NCBI GenBank assembly: GCA_033675545.1
Contig: JAWDGP010006684.1
Location: 1,066,001-1,130,000, forward strand
DNA: 64,000 nucleotides
Direction: 5' to 3'
Source of the DNA: Elysia crispata
Lineage: Eukaryota; Mollusca; Gastropoda; Plakobranchidae
Positions 1-12,929 of this stretch are shown one piece after another; position 1 is the first letter of the stretch, and every line of letters starts with the position of its first letter. Both the position numbers and the translations under genes were made by a program. Under the pieces are notes generated by a model, which worked only from the letters and a program-made list of their open reading frames with translations, was not told the origin of the DNA and ran no database searches.

Positions 1-957
1 TTTAGTAAACACTGAGCTATACTTTATAAGTAAAATAACAGAGATGCCCCTTAGAAATTATTCCACAAGATTGGCCCAGCCAGTGTTCAAATCATGCGCC
101 CACTTAGAGCTAGTCAAGTGATCTCCCATAGAGCCACCAAAGGCGATCACATAACGAAAGTCGCCCGCTTACGTCCGCGAAAGCCCGCTGTCGGAGCAAG
201 AATGCTCTAAATCTAACGAAAACACTTGCGTTCCACATCGGCACTGACGTTTTACTTCATTCTTTCCAAAGCTGTCTTGTTAATTTAAATCTACACAAGT
301 AGTTTATTTTCCTTTGAAAATGCCAGCAAGCAGGAAACTACTATCAGTTCTAGATCTAGTCCTGTTATTTCCTGGTGATCTGTTTGTTTGCGTGTTTCTA
401 CTCTTTGTTACTGTATGAATGAAATAATTTTAATTTAATAATTTAATTACTTGAAGCCGACTTCTCAGATGAATTTAGCTCTCTCCATGTCCTCTCCTTA
501 TTTGAAAAAGCCATATTTCGAGCGCCATGCTCCCTGAGTCAAGGAATATCGCGCTCACTCTAACCCTCTTCCCCCCCCCCCCATAAAAAAAAAAAAAAGA
601 AAAAAAAATCAGCACACCACAATCACACAGGCCCTACTACGGTTCTTAAAGTATACTCCGATTTCGATTTATGTGCCCTAAGTTACATGTATATGGAGAG
701 TCTTAACAAACTTTACATTTTTGAGTCTTTGAAACTACTACTTTGAATTGATTCTCATATTAATTTGTGCATGTTTGATTCTGTACTAAAAAAAAAAATC
801 ATTCTTTCAACAAACGAGTTAAAAGTTTAATCTTCTTTTTTTTTTTTTACTTCCGACAGGTACCCTAAAATAAACTACAGTCTTGGAGACTAACTGTTTA
901 CTCGTGTGTCTAAGATAAAAAATGTTATGAACGTCTCGTTGGATTAATTGATACTGA
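1..957. other. No gene seen
   Basis: This is AT-rich DNA with short homopolymer runs (a C run then an A run near 570-605). Neither strand shows a recognisable domain, a long open frame or a paired splice structure. Confidence 0.6.
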
Positions 958-983
958 TTTTGAGGATGAAGACGATCATTGCA

Positions 984-1080
984 TTGATTATGGTGATGAT
1001 AATGATGATGATGGTGATAATGATGATGATGGTGATGGTGATGATGTGATGATGATAATGATGATGATTAGGATGATGAA

Positions 1081-1121
<41 letters not shown>
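984..1121. repeat. Imperfect (GAT)n tract
   Basis: A TGATGA-type trinucleotide tract, interrupted at first and nearly pure at 1078-1121. On the minus strand it reads as poly-Ser, which is a repeat artefact and not a gene. Confidence 0.95.
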
Positions 1122-1122
<1 letters not shown>

Positions 1123-1309
1123 AAAACTGTCTTCACAAGCATGGGCATTATTAACACTGTATCGCCGATAATATTTTTTGTTTTATCATGTTTCACTACT
1201 TCAAAGATAAAAATGAGCCTGACTTTAACAACAGAAGAAAGAAATTTGCCCATTTCACTCTGTGTATCTCTGAATCCATTGGAAGCTAGGAAGCGAGAAA
1301 GAGAAACAG

Positions 1310-1311
<2 letters not shown>

Positions 1312-1404
<93 letters not shown>
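1312..1404. repeat. (GA)n microsatellite
   Basis: About 46 uninterrupted AG units. The open frames across it (Arg-Glu or Ser-Leu repeats) are artefacts of the dinucleotide period. Confidence 0.98.
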
Positions 1405-1407
<3 letters not shown>

Positions 1408-2548
1408 AGCACAGCACTATGGCATCAGCTTCCCCTGAGTATAATTTGCCTCCTTAGATTAGAGGTAAAGGCAGTCTGAATCGAATAGCGAATAGTGTGG
1501 CTCTGTCCTGCCCCCACCCCCGGTAATCCTGCGTTCACACCTAAAAATCGCTCGTCCAGAACTTTCCTTGAGCACACACCAATATAGTGCACCAAAAATA
1601 CACTGTACTTTATAATTATCGATGTGTGCTTACATAACATACCTACTGTCTTGTTCTGTGAAGAAGAATTAGCCCGCGTCTGTGTTCCCTCCTTTCTATC
1701 AAAACCAGCCAAAATGGTTTTAGGGTTTAAAATTATCAAGTTGCAATTGGGGCTGACTGAGCACTAGACATTAATTGCCAACATCAGAGAAGAGGAGACA
1801 AAACAGAAGGAAACGAAGTGTAAGGCCAGAGGCAGACACTGTGATAAGCTACACAGATTCAATAAGCGAGACCACTCTAGTGATGTGCTCAAAATAAATA
1901 AAACATGACTATAAAAGGAATTTTAGTTCCAGGAGAAAAATACTGCTGTAAGCAAGTTCTCGCTTCAGGAATGCAAAGAGATCTATCACACCCCCCTCAA
2001 GAAAAAAAAAAAGAAAAAGTTAATGTACGAACTATTACTAGTAAGTGTAAACACAGCCTGACAAAGAGAAAACGACTAATAGGCACCCTCAAAATCTTTT
2101 TATAGCTATCACGTGGTTTTAAGAAATCATGGAGGCTGTGCTATTATTGTCCATCACGTGGTTCAAAATATACAAACAATGTGTCTATAGCAGTACCATC
2201 TGTCTAGAAGGCCTGTTCACAAGGTTACGTAACATTATTCAGATGGGCCATTATCTGGCTAGCTATCAGCCACCTGCGCGAGGTTTGAACAGTTGATTAT
2301 AGCATGCTTAGCAGTACACACTGTGTTTTCACTGGACTCTCCTGCCATTTTGTTATTGGATTACATTCATTCTTTCTTGGATTATATTTCTTATCTTATT
2401 CTCTGCTATTCGCCCTTGGATTGCACCTTGTTCTAACAGATGCTTTCAATGTGGAACATTCCAAGAATGCTTTCTTGTGGTGTAGATTTTCCTCTAAATG
2501 TGTGCACACTGATAGAGTATGACCCGTGGCACCAAACATCATACAATG
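1405..2548. other. No gene seen
   Basis: No domain or splice-compatible exon was recognised. Open frames here are under 105 codons and resemble nothing I know. Confidence 0.5.

Positions 2549-2629
<81 letters not shown>
2549..2629. repeat. Compound (AT)n(GA)n microsatellite
   Basis: About 27 AT units run directly into about 13 GA units. The same compound order recurs at 21036-21303. Confidence 0.97.
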
Positions 2630-2880
2630 CTGATAAACAATTATACATGTTAAGTTCATCTAAATATGCTTTAAGTTTAATTAGCTTTTCCCTTTATGGT
2701 CTCTGCGATATCACTTTATAGAGAGAAGGTGTGCTGAAGTGGGAGCCAAAGTTTTTTAAAAGCCTTTTAACTAAAATCTCTGATACTCAAAGTGCCCTCA
2801 ATACTTTAACCTTAAGTTTCATATTTCATTATATGGTGTATCGGTGTCATTATCAATTTCCTTAACTGTTTATTGCTTAG

Positions 2881-3564
2881 GGGAAGAAAGTGCACTGTTA
2901 CAAACTGTAAGAGCGGCTATGCCAGTCAGAAGGGGAAAGAAAGTGAAACGGTTATTTTATAATTATGGTTTTCCAAAGGACCCAACTGAATGTCATAAAC
3001 GGGTTTCGAGTCTCCCAAACAAAGTTGAGAAAGTGACTGAACATATTGGAGTATGTAGTCGACACTGGCTCTCTGATACTCCTCACATTCGAAGAGGAAG
3101 ATAATATTTATAATCTCTATGCACCCTCCTATTAACTTTGGTGAGATACCTTCACCATCCATATCACATGCTCATCCAAAAACTCCTCGCCCTACCAAAA
3201 AAAAAAGCTGTCAGTGAAAACAAAGTCAGAGAAATTGACGAACTGGATACATTCATAGTAAAAAATAACTTTAACTGTGACACTGTTAAGGAAGCCCTTC
3301 AAGAAAGTTTGCTCCTCTATGGACTCAGTGCTTGTAATGCAGATAGAACAGAACAAGCACTTGCCAGCTTCAGTCGCGGTGATTGTATGCATGAATATGT
3401 TATATACTTCCATATTAGACTTAGAGATGCAGATGCAGGAGTGACTGTAATTCAATTTGAAGACTACAACGGTTTTAAATTGGTAACACACCCAAATGTC
3501 CCCTGTAAAACTGTGAATCAATGGGATCAGCTAGAAGTTATCCTTCATTTTTACACTGGAACAG
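2881..3564 (+). pseudogene. Frameshifted THAP-domain gene relic
   Basis: THAP domains are C2CH zinc-finger DNA-binding domains, often carried by transposases or host proteins derived from them. A likely splice acceptor (TTGCTTAG) ends at 2880. The frame at 2882 then reads GRKCTVTNCKSGYASQKG, which supplies the first two zinc Cys. The next part of the domain, FPKDPTECHKRVSSLPNK followed by IGVCSRHW (the C-x2-H pair and the invariant Trp), lies in a different frame starting at 2883, so one frameshift is needed near 2955-2975. A stop follows at about 3102. A Ser/Pro-rich tail (3142 on) and a further open stretch including NKVREIDELDTFIV continue in alternating frames across an A run at 3199-3208. 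The last open stretch ends at a plausible donor (ACAG then GTTAGT, 3564). The region as a whole looks like a decayed exon or retrocopy. THAP homology is clear; the identity of the C-terminal part is unknown. Confidence 0.7.
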
Positions 3565-3584
3565 GTTAGTACTGCCCATTATTC

Positions 3585-4775
<1,191 letters not shown>

Positions 4776-4915
4776 CGCAGACCGGCCTATCTGAATAATA
4801 TTACATAACCTATGAACAGGCCTCCTAGATAATTGGTACTGGTCTGAACGGACACAGTAACACGTGTGACGTCACAAAATTCGTGTTTGACTCAGATTTC
4901 ACTTCCTTTCCACCA

Positions 4916-5758
4916 ATGTTCAAAATGGAGAAAGGACGTGTGTTCAAAACGTATGAAGAGTTTGAGGCAGCCCTTAAATCATTTTCAGTTGCACTCACAG
5001 TCTATTTGTGAAAAATCGAGTGAGTCAGTGAAAGAACTAATACTGAAGTACCTAAAATATAAAATCATTCTCTTTGTGTGCAAGCACCCCCCGTCCAAAC
5101 ACACCAGCTCCTCGACGGGTCAGTGCCCACGCCAAAGGTAAGTCCCATCAATTGTGCTAATGAGATCTAGAGTTAAATATAGATAGGTCTTATATCCAGA
5201 TCTAGACGATCTGATTTTAGATTTTAGTGGTTGGTTAAAGATAAGGGGTGAGTTATCCTAAGCCTAGATTTTTAAATCCTTCCCTGCCTCTTGGAGTAGA
5301 TCTAGAGATCTAGATCTAGATTCTAGATCTATAACAGAATGGAAAATTTGGCATGAGGGCACCAAAAGCCTTATTGAAAGGCATTGTCAGAGTACTGATC
5401 TGAAACATTTTGCAGTTCATAGGACAAATATTTTAATTTACTCTAGATCTAGATCTAAATTTGCCAATCAATCATTTATTTTGAGGTTTCAGATTTTATA
5501 AGCCAAAGTTATTTTTCTTTAGATGTTGGCCACTGCCTACCATGTGGCTTGATGCTATACACTAAATGAACTTTGTAGCATTCAACTCTATCTATAGATA
5601 CATAACTACATACTCTTCATCACTTTCACAGGTCCCTCAAACTAGATTGTCAAGCCAAGATTCGGTTGAAGATCCAGAGGCCGAAAGACCAGTCTCCGCC
5701 CTTCCTGGCCATCACAGTGCAGTATTTGAACCATCAGGGGCATGGCCTCACCCAAGAA
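4916..5758 (+). pseudogene. ZSWIM3/MULE-type N-terminal domain, two exons, frameshifted
   Basis: The first exon (4916-5137) starts at an ATG and reads GRVFKTYEEFEAALKSFS, the usual start of the FAR1-like DNA-binding region in ZSWIM3-like and Mutator-like proteins. A stop follows at about 5009. The continuation, KSSESVKELILKYLKYKI then VCKHPPSKH, is in another frame, so one frameshift is present. The exon ends at a good donor (CAAAG then GTAAGT). The second exon (5632-5758) follows a TTCACAG acceptor, joins in phase, and reads LDCQAKIRLKIQRPKDQ, FLAITVQYLNHQGHGLTQE, equivalent to the family's cysteine and His-rich beta-strand end. It stops at a GTAATT donor. I found no transposase DDE or SWIM region downstream, so this is a fragment. 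The spliced phase argues for a former host-type or intron-bearing gene. It could be a live gene with an assembly error. Confidence 0.62.
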
Positions 5759-6475
5759 GTAATTACACTTTCCTTTGTTTTTTTCTATTCTGCCTCTTAT
5801 GGAAATAATTATTTTCATATACATGCGGACTGTGGAGAAAAGACAGGAAAGCCTGCATTGCTTGTTCGCTTGTACTGTTACAATGCAGGCAGGGCAAAAT
5901 GCTAAGGATTTTTTTCTATTAAAACTTTTGGTGCTTTCTTTCCAGTTTTTACAGGTTGGGAAGCAGTGTCAATTTTGCAGAAATAAATTGAATATAGGAA
6001 AAAAAGGTGTTATTTAGCTCTGTCGTTATAGCAATGGTTTTCGCTATTCGAGGTGTTAAACATGGGTTCCACTGTACAGGAAAGAGAATTGTCCGTAAAT
6101 TTAGGGAATTCTGTATACATTATACATTCATGTGATCCCCCACAATTCTGTCCTTGGACAGACAAACTTTTGTTGAAGGTTGGACGTGCAAAAGAAATGG
6201 TAAAAATATAATTCTACGCTGAGTACGATATTTTTCCATTATTATTAATATAAATTTTTATACATTTCAATTCCAATATTGAGATTTGTATTGTACTTCA
6301 AACTATCCATGATATTGGTGTTTATTTTATCATTCATGTGTATAAAAAAAAATTTCTTCTCTCTATCTTTACACCCACAGCTCACCGTTATTTCCAACGA
6401 AAGATCATTCTTATTTCTTCATATGATAATAGTGAGTACAGCTAGGTGTTTCGTTTTTTTTGTCAGGATACCATA

Positions 6476-6478
<3 letters not shown>
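5759..6478. other. No gene seen
   Basis: Possible intron continuation of the ZSWIM3-like relic. No further exon of that family was recognised. Confidence 0.45.
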
Positions 6479-6548
<70 letters not shown>

Positions 6549-6671
6549 AATATACAAATTTATAACTTGTCATTACACCGAGAAAAACTTGCTTCATTAA
6601 AACCAGTTTCAGCATTAGAAAAGAAAATCCTCAGTTTATAAAGCCACTTTAAAACTATTACAAAAGTATAT

Positions 6672-6703
<32 letters not shown>
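6479..6703. repeat. Two (CT)n tracts at the left edge of the palindrome
   Basis: (CT)n at 6479-6544 and 6676-6703 are separated by about 130 bp of unique sequence. The inner tract, with the TATATATA that follows it, mirrors the (TA)n(GA)n at 21036-21303. Confidence 0.9.
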
Positions 6704-6707
<4 letters not shown>

Positions 6708-7558
6708 ATTTATATATATATCCCCATCTTTTCTTCCCTATCCCTTCTCTGTGTAACTCGTTCCTTTCTATTCATAATTATATGTTCCTCTCAACATCTT
6801 CAGTGATAATCTGACAGAGATCTTCAACCTCTTCTTCATTTTGAGAAGATCAGCAGCCACAGACCAAGCAACTTGAGACAATGTGCTTTTGAGAGAGAAT
6901 CCTTACCATCTACTGAGTTTTGAAGAGTGATGCAACACCTAGTTTTGCCCTTGATGTGTAAGTTGATCTTCTTTTCTCAAGAATTTTAAACTACTTTAAA
7001 TTCATGTGATCACTGCTTTTGATGTCATAGAAAAAGTGCTGAGACCTTCTGTTGGTTCAATTCAAGCAGCCTTGTGACATCAAGGCATTATTATTATTTT
7101 TTTTGTGTGTGTTTTTCTTCGTTTTCTCCAGTAGGACAGACAGGTTTTTTAATCTTTCATGTCATCTCTTTTCTTATCTTCTCAGTTTAAAACAAACTTC
7201 ATCTTTCACAAAAATCATTTTTCTTTTAAATTTTCTCAAAATATTAAGAGAGGGAAAAAATCATTTCTTCTTGCTGTAAGTCTTTGAAGGTCAAGACAAA
7301 TTTTGGGCTACGTTTGTAGACCAATCAAAGGTAGTCAGCTAACACCCCATGTACAAGTGAGACTAACATGTTTACCTTCTTAAATTCATGTCTTTCTTTT
7401 CAACCAAATTTCATGTCTGCAAAGTGTTGTCTGTGAGTACAGTATTATCTTTATTTACTTACATGTATCTTTATGTAAGTCGCCATGTAGTGATGTATTT
7501 TCTGTTTTTTTTTTACTTCAAATTTCAAAGAGCATTAGAACGAGAGAGAGAGAGAGAA
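6701..7558. repeat. Left outer arm, first copy
   Basis: It runs from (CT)n(TA)n to a short (GA)n. 6701-6930 pairs in inverse with the right arm, and 7058-7440 recurs directly at 9001-9395. 7437-7557 recurs directly at 11357-11500, again ending in (GA)n. On the minus strand a short frame with NEEEVEDLCQIITEDVER is conserved in the right arm, hinting at an old coding piece that I cannot identify. Confidence 0.75.
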
Positions 7559-7564
7559 TATATA

Positions 7565-8947
7565 CGAGGGCTCTTTCATAATTAACCGAAAAATGCCTGT
7601 AAAATCCGCATTTTTTATGCTATCAACAAAATTCTTGCACGTGTTCATACCTTGACTCGTCCTTCATTTCTCTACGTAACAGCCAAGTCTGTCAACACAC
7701 TTCTGCCAACGCCGCACCATGGAATAGATACCCTCTCGGAAGAAACTTCCGTCAAGGTTTTGTAGCCATTTCCGCACATGGTCAACAAACTCTTCATCGT
7801 CATCAAAGCGCTTTCCTGCCAGCTCACGTTTCAGAGGCCCAAAGAGGTGATAATCAGATGGTGCGAGGTCTGGACTGTGTGGTGGGTGTGGCAAAATCTC
7901 CCATCCATATTTCTCTAGCCAACCTTGCGTCACTCGTGCTGTGTGGGGTGTAGCGTTGTCGTGTTGCAAAATGAACCCGTTGGTCAACTGCCCTGGGCGC
8001 TTTCTGCGAATGGCCTCCCTAAGCTTGTCAAGAGTTTGGCAGTACCTTGCAGCATTGATTGTTTCTCCAGGTTGTAAGGTTTCGAACAGAAGAACACCAC
8101 GACTGTCCCAGAAAACAGTTCCCATTATTTTCTTTGCTGACCGCATGACTTTGAATTTCTTCGCGACAGGTGAGGATGGATGTTTCCATGTCATCGAATC
8201 TTGCTTTGTTTCTGGGGTGCAATGGTGCAACCAAGTCTCATCACCGGTGACTAAGCTGTCAAGAAAAGTCACATCGTAGCCTAGAAAGTCTCCGGCGGCG
8301 TTGGCAGTATGCCCGTGAACCCTGCGTGAGCTCTTGCTTCTTCTCAAAAGTTCCCTGCAGATGTCCAATCATTGTTCTTTATGATTGTCTGTCAATTGCT
8401 TAGGAACCCATCTTGCGCTGACTTTTCTGTAGCCAAGTTCATCAAATACAATTCTATGGGCAGAAGTTTCCGAAATTTCAAGACTGCTTGCGATTTCATG
8501 AAGTTTCAACCTCCTGTCTTGACAAATAAGCTCATCAACTCGCTTCACATTGTCTTCTGACGTCGCAGTTATCAAACGCCCTCTCCCTTCCCTGTCTGTC
8601 AAGTCGGAATGGCCGGCTTCAAACAAATTACACCAGTGATAGACTTGTGTACGGCTTATAACATGCTCACCATATACACTCTGAAGTTCTTTATGAATTT
8701 CGGTAGGATTCAGACTTTTGGCGTTCAAAAAACGTATGACAGCTCTGATTTCCTCCTTTGACCAAGTTTCAAGGTGGGCCGCCATCTTTAAAATCGTCTA
8801 GACATTCATTGTGCAACATGATGAACTTCATAATTTCTGGGAATATCCGTAAGGGAATAAGGAATATCATGTTGTTTACAGAATTAAAAAAGCTCCACTG
8901 GTTGCTGAGCAATGGGCATTTTTCGGTTATTTCTGAAAGAGCCCTCG
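7565..8947 (-). mobile_element. mariner transposon (Tc1/mariner, DD34D)
   Basis: Terminal inverted repeats of about 33 bp start CGAGGGCTCTTTCA at both ends (7565-7597 and 8915-8947), with two mismatches by eye. TA dinucleotides flank each end, as expected for mariner target duplication, and the site lies in a (TA)n run. The length is 1383 bp, usual for mariner. It interrupts the left arm between two copies of an arm segment, so it arrived after the arm was built. Confidence 0.93.
7664..8785 (-). pseudogene. mariner transposase with one internal stop
   Basis: The frame runs from an ATG at 8785 to a stop at 7664-7666 and is broken only by a TGA at 8369-8371. Residues 1-138 hold the paired helix-turn-helix DNA-binding region (RAVIRFLNAKSLNPTEIH; RTQVYHWCNLF) and the WVPKQLTDNH linker. 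The second part holds the catalytic triad: VTGDETW, then ILQHDNATPHTA, then SPDLAPSDYHLF, with 34 residues between the second and third Asp. The end, CVDRLGCYVEK, is typical of the family. The TGA sits where many relatives have Arg, so a CGA to TGA change is a likely cause. With that one stop it is presumably inactive; the rest looks well preserved. Known role: cut-and-paste transposition at TA sites. Confidence 0.93.
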
Positions 8948-9000
8948 TATATATACATATTCACATATATATACATATATACATATATATATATATATAT
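8948..9000. repeat. (TA)n-rich tract
   Basis: TATATACATA-type low-complexity sequence just right of the mariner. It is the right half of the run the element entered. Confidence 0.85.
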
Positions 9001-9720
9001 TCAAGCAGCTTTGTGATATCATTGCATTATTATTATTTTTTTGTGTGTGTTTTTCTTCGTTTTCTCCAGTAGGACAGACAGGTTTTTCAATCTTTCATGT
9101 CATCTCTTTTCTTATCCTCTCAGCTTAAAACAAACTTCATCTTTCACAAAAATCATTTTTTTTTTTTTTTTTTTTTTGGATTTTCTCAAAAAAATAAAGA
9201 GAGGGAAAAAATCATTTGTTCCTTCTTTAAGTCTTTGCAGGTCAAGACAAATTTTGGGCTACGTTTGTAGACCAATCAAAGGTAGTCAGCTTACACCTTA
9301 TGTACAAGTGAGACTTACATGTTTACCTTCTAATATTCATGTCTTTCTTTTCAAGCAAATTTCATGTCTGCAAGGTGTTGTCTGGGAATACATTCCTTCG
9401 TATTATGTTTTTTTTTTTCACTATGTGTGATTTGAGTCCTTTGAACTTTCCAGCTTTGAAAATGTTATAGAACTGGAGTGAGATGTTATATTTGCAATCT
9501 TTGCTGTACTTATGGCAGTGGTTGTCTATACATAATTTTATGTAGAACAGCGCTCAACATATGTGGTATTCATCTACGTTCAAACAACAGAGACAATATA
9601 TGTTTATATTGCTTACAACTACGTTTATTAGATACATCTTTTTCTTATTGTTTTTTTTTTTTTTTTGTAGCTAGACACAAATCCTTAGATGATTCATGGA
9701 AAATACCCAGTATATCAATG
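9001..9720. repeat. Left arm, second copy of the arm segment
   Basis: 9001-9395 is a direct repeat of 7058-7440 (AGTAGGACAGACAGGTTTTT; GGTAGTCAGCT). 9430-9720 is the inverse partner of about 20375-20665. A T run at about 9647-9666 is the poly-A tail of the adjacent minus-strand LINE. Confidence 0.8.
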
Positions 9721-9721
9721 A

Positions 9722-10555
9722 ATTAGGTGCCCTGCTCTTTAGATTTGGCAATCATGACCATTTGCGCATCTCTATCCCTTGATGCTGTTGTGTTAGTGCA
9801 TCTGTCACTCATTTTACATTTAGCCACTTTTTTCATCAATGCTACATCTTCTCTCGCTTCTTTCCCCTGCTGCCTTTTCCTTTAAAATCAACCCAGTTCT
9901 CAAAGATGTTTCAGTTTCTTTTTTCTCATCACATGGCCAAAAAATACTGCCTGTAGATTAAATATGGTATTTATGAGAATATATATGCCAGCTCCTCGTA
10001 CCACACTTTAGTTTGATTTCTTTGAAGTCCATAAATAAGATTCATAGCATTCTCTTTAGGAACCACATTTCTGTTTCCTCCAGTTAATTTTGTAGTTGTT
10101 TTTTAAATTGTCCAAGCCTAACATCCATACATAAGGATGGGTTCAGTAAAACACTCCAGTGCCTTTTTTGATGCGATTTCACAGTTGTTGTGTCCATCTC
10201 TTCACATTCAAGTGCCCAAGTATTTGCATTGATTCCTGAACGAATTATCTTTGGCTACTAAAGAATTGATCTGTGCACACTCATTGTTTCGATTGACGAC
10301 CATTACTTCTGTATTTTTGCTCTTTAATCCATATCCTTTCCTTCTGCTTTCTTTTTCAGTGATGTCTAATAATTGTGGCAAGTCTTCTTTATTTTCTGCA
10401 ATTAATACAGCGTCATCAGCGTATCTCATGTTGCTTACTTTGTGCCCTCCTATTTTAATTCCTGGGTATCCTTCTATGCTTCTCAAATCATTTCACTGTA
10501 GAGAGAGAAAAGGTCTGGAGCAAGCACACATCCTTGTCAGACACCGCACTTTTTT
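9722..10555 (-). mobile_element. LINE reverse-transcriptase 3' fragment
   Basis: On the minus strand the frames read VLAPDLFSLYSEMI, then NMRYADDAVLIAENKEDL, the YxDD core of a non-LTR reverse transcriptase. C-terminal remnants follow: ALECFTEPILMYGC, then a decayed C-terminus ending just upstream of 9722, and a poly-A tail at 9647-9666. Several frameshifts and stops make it inactive. It is 5'-truncated, as usual for LINE insertions. The same 3' end and tail occur in the right arm at 20165-20435. Confidence 0.88.
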
Positions 10556-11356
10556 TTTTTTTGTTTTAATGAGCTGATTTACCCATCAACTCACATTGTT
10601 GCTGTCTCATATCATTTCATGTTTTATTTTTAATTGGTCTTGCCCATGGACCTCTCACAGACTAGCAGAGGGAAAGATACCCTCATTCCTCTTTCTCAGA
10701 GTTGGCTCTGAGCTGCCGCCCAATATAAGTCATGCTTTTTTACCTCTAATTTGAGCAAATATTATAAATTTGAGTTAATCTTAAAGCATTCTAAGATTTA
10801 CACTTTTTATAAACATACATTTAATTTTTACACTGCTTGCTGTAGCCATTCTTTTTTTGCTCTTCAGTGAAGCCATTTTAATATTGAGCTATAAGAATAT
10901 GATCTTCAGCTCAACACTGTATGATGTAATTGTCTAAACCTCGCCTCCATTCTCACTCTTTCTTTTCTCTCCCATTTTTGTCGTTCTGTCTTATTCTGGG
11001 CTTAGACTATGAGGATTTTCTCCTTTTCCCTTGTCCTATATCATTTTTTCCCATATTAAATCTTCATTTCTGTTTTTCACTTCATATTAAGACATTAGCT
11101 CTAAACTCTTATTAGAGCTGGCTAACCAGAGTCAAACCCTTTTTTTCTTTTTCTCCCAACTCTTGAGGCTTTTATGTGAGGGATATGTGGACCCAAGGGT
11201 GCAACTAGCCGATTTTTGAAAGGAGGACCTCGGGGTAGTAACAATATTTCTAATCCAGGTTAATTCGAGGCACTTGTGGGATTGACTGACAGTGATAAAA
11301 ATAGCATTATATGAAAGAATTTATTTGTGAACTTCTCTTCCTATATTTTTAGTTAA
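10556..11356. other. Left-arm-specific DNA, no gene seen
   Basis: This segment has no inverse partner in the right arm and no recognised coding sequence. Confidence 0.5.
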
Positions 11357-11494
11357 AAAACTTTGTACAGTGCTATCTTTATTTAAGCTCATGTATCTTT
11401 ATGTAAGTCGCCATGTAGCGATGTATTTTCTGGCTTTATTTTTACTTCAAATTTCAAAGAGGGTTAGAACGAGAAAGAGAAATAGAGAGAAAGG

Positions 11495-11568
<74 letters not shown>
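11357..11568. repeat. Repeat of 7437-7557 plus (GA)n
   Basis: It shares ATGTAAGTCGCCATGTAG, CTTCAAATTTCAAAGAG and TTAGAACGAGA with 7437-7557. It then continues into a pure (GA)n tract at 11497-11568, where the first copy has only eight units. Confidence 0.85.
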
Positions 11569-11572
<4 letters not shown>

Positions 11573-12060
11573 CAGACAGACAGACAGCATAAGCATACAA
11601 TGACAATATATATATTAAAATTTAAGTTATTTTTGTTTTAAATATTTTTTTATATAAGCCTCTAGTTTTAAATGTTACAAAACTTATAAACATTTCTAAA
11701 GAAACTCAAGTTTCAGTATACATTGTCGATTTTAGTCGAGACGCCTATAATACAAGCCTTTTCAGTTGAATATTGCTCACCCGATCGGCTGGTTAATCAG
11801 CACACTGTTACGATGACATTTGTTAATAGCTATCTAGAGCAACTCCTTCACAGTCAAAACAACATCGTTCTCAAAACATAGAGAGGACATGTTTTTTTAC
11901 ATTGTGAATGTCAAGGTGGTGGTTCTTGTGGAAACGGTCGACCTAGTTTTGGATTAACAAAAGACACAAACATTTGTTGCCTCGTCTTTTTTTCCTAGTC
12001 TTTATTTGGCTAAGGTTTCACCCGCCATATTAATCTTTCTTTTTTGTGATTCCTTTTCAG

Positions 12061-12179
12061 AAGTAAAACGTGGGACCTTGTTTGAATCCTCAAAGCTTTC
12101 TTATCATCCAGTTACTATTTCTCTGGATAACGCATTTAAAGAGAACATGGAAACTATGTTGACTGGAGTAAAAACCTAA
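12061..12179 (+). pseudogene. Terminal-exon-like frame in left arm
   Basis: A pyrimidine-rich acceptor (TGATTCCTTTTCAG, ending 12060) is followed by a 39-codon frame ending in TAA. It contains RGTLFESSKLSYHPVTISL and DNAFKENMETMLTGV. The right-arm copy keeps the acceptor, the whole frame and a stop, with a handful of amino-acid changes. AATAAA at 12454-12459 could be its polyadenylation signal. Function unknown, and no family recognised. Confidence 0.45.
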
Positions 12180-12387
12180 TTAATGTTTTTGAAAAAATTT
12201 TATGTGAATTATTAATTGTCTTTTATTGTAATGCAATGTGAGCTGAAAGTCAAACAAATTAAAGTTCATTTAACAGGCAATGCCCTTATATGTATTATCT
12301 CTTTTAATGAAAATGTCATATTCGTTTATGTTATATACATAAGTTTCACTGACGTTATTTTTAAAAGACTGGTATGTGTCTTTTTAA

Positions 12388-12600
12388 TTATTTTAAAAAA
12401 CAATGTGTATTATAATGATTTCTTTTTATATTTTTATAATTTGGATTTCTCTGAATAAACTCAGATAACACTCTTTTTTTAAATCTGTCTTTGTTGTTTT
12501 TGATAAATGTCTTGTTTTTAATAGGTTTTCGTATGTGTTTATGGTATTCATCAAGTGATTTCAATTCATTGCAATTTGCACAGAGTTTAAGATCCGTCAT
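12388..12600 (-). pseudogene. Zinc-motif protein relic in left arm, second CxxC lost
   Basis: It reads MTDLKLCANCNELKSLDEYH, then FIQRNPNYKNIKRN. Compared with the right-arm copy it lacks the segment carrying the second CxxC, replaced by a Lys/Asn-rich stretch. TTTATT at 12222-12227 gives AATAAA on this strand about 160 nt after the stop, conserved in the other arm. CxxC...CxxC modules of this layout often precede HNH endonuclease domains; that link is inference. Confidence 0.5.
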
Positions 12601-12929
12601 TTTTATACAAAAGAAATATTGAACTCCATTTTACAGTAATAGAAACATAAACCCTTATTGCCGAATTGATAATGCGTGGGTGGTATGTGTTGGGAACATA
12701 ACATGGAATAGCCAACTGCCACAAAGATGGTGAATCAATATTGAATAATTAAATAGGGGTGACAAAATCCTCTTTATTTCTATCTCTACAAATCAATCAT
12801 GATTAAATATTATTACAATAGAATAGAATTCGAAATTAAAAAGAAAATTCAAAACGGTAGAAAGATTTCCATTTTTTCTTGATCCCTATAAATCATCAAA
12901 ATAATACCATATTATCAAAATGTAATCGA

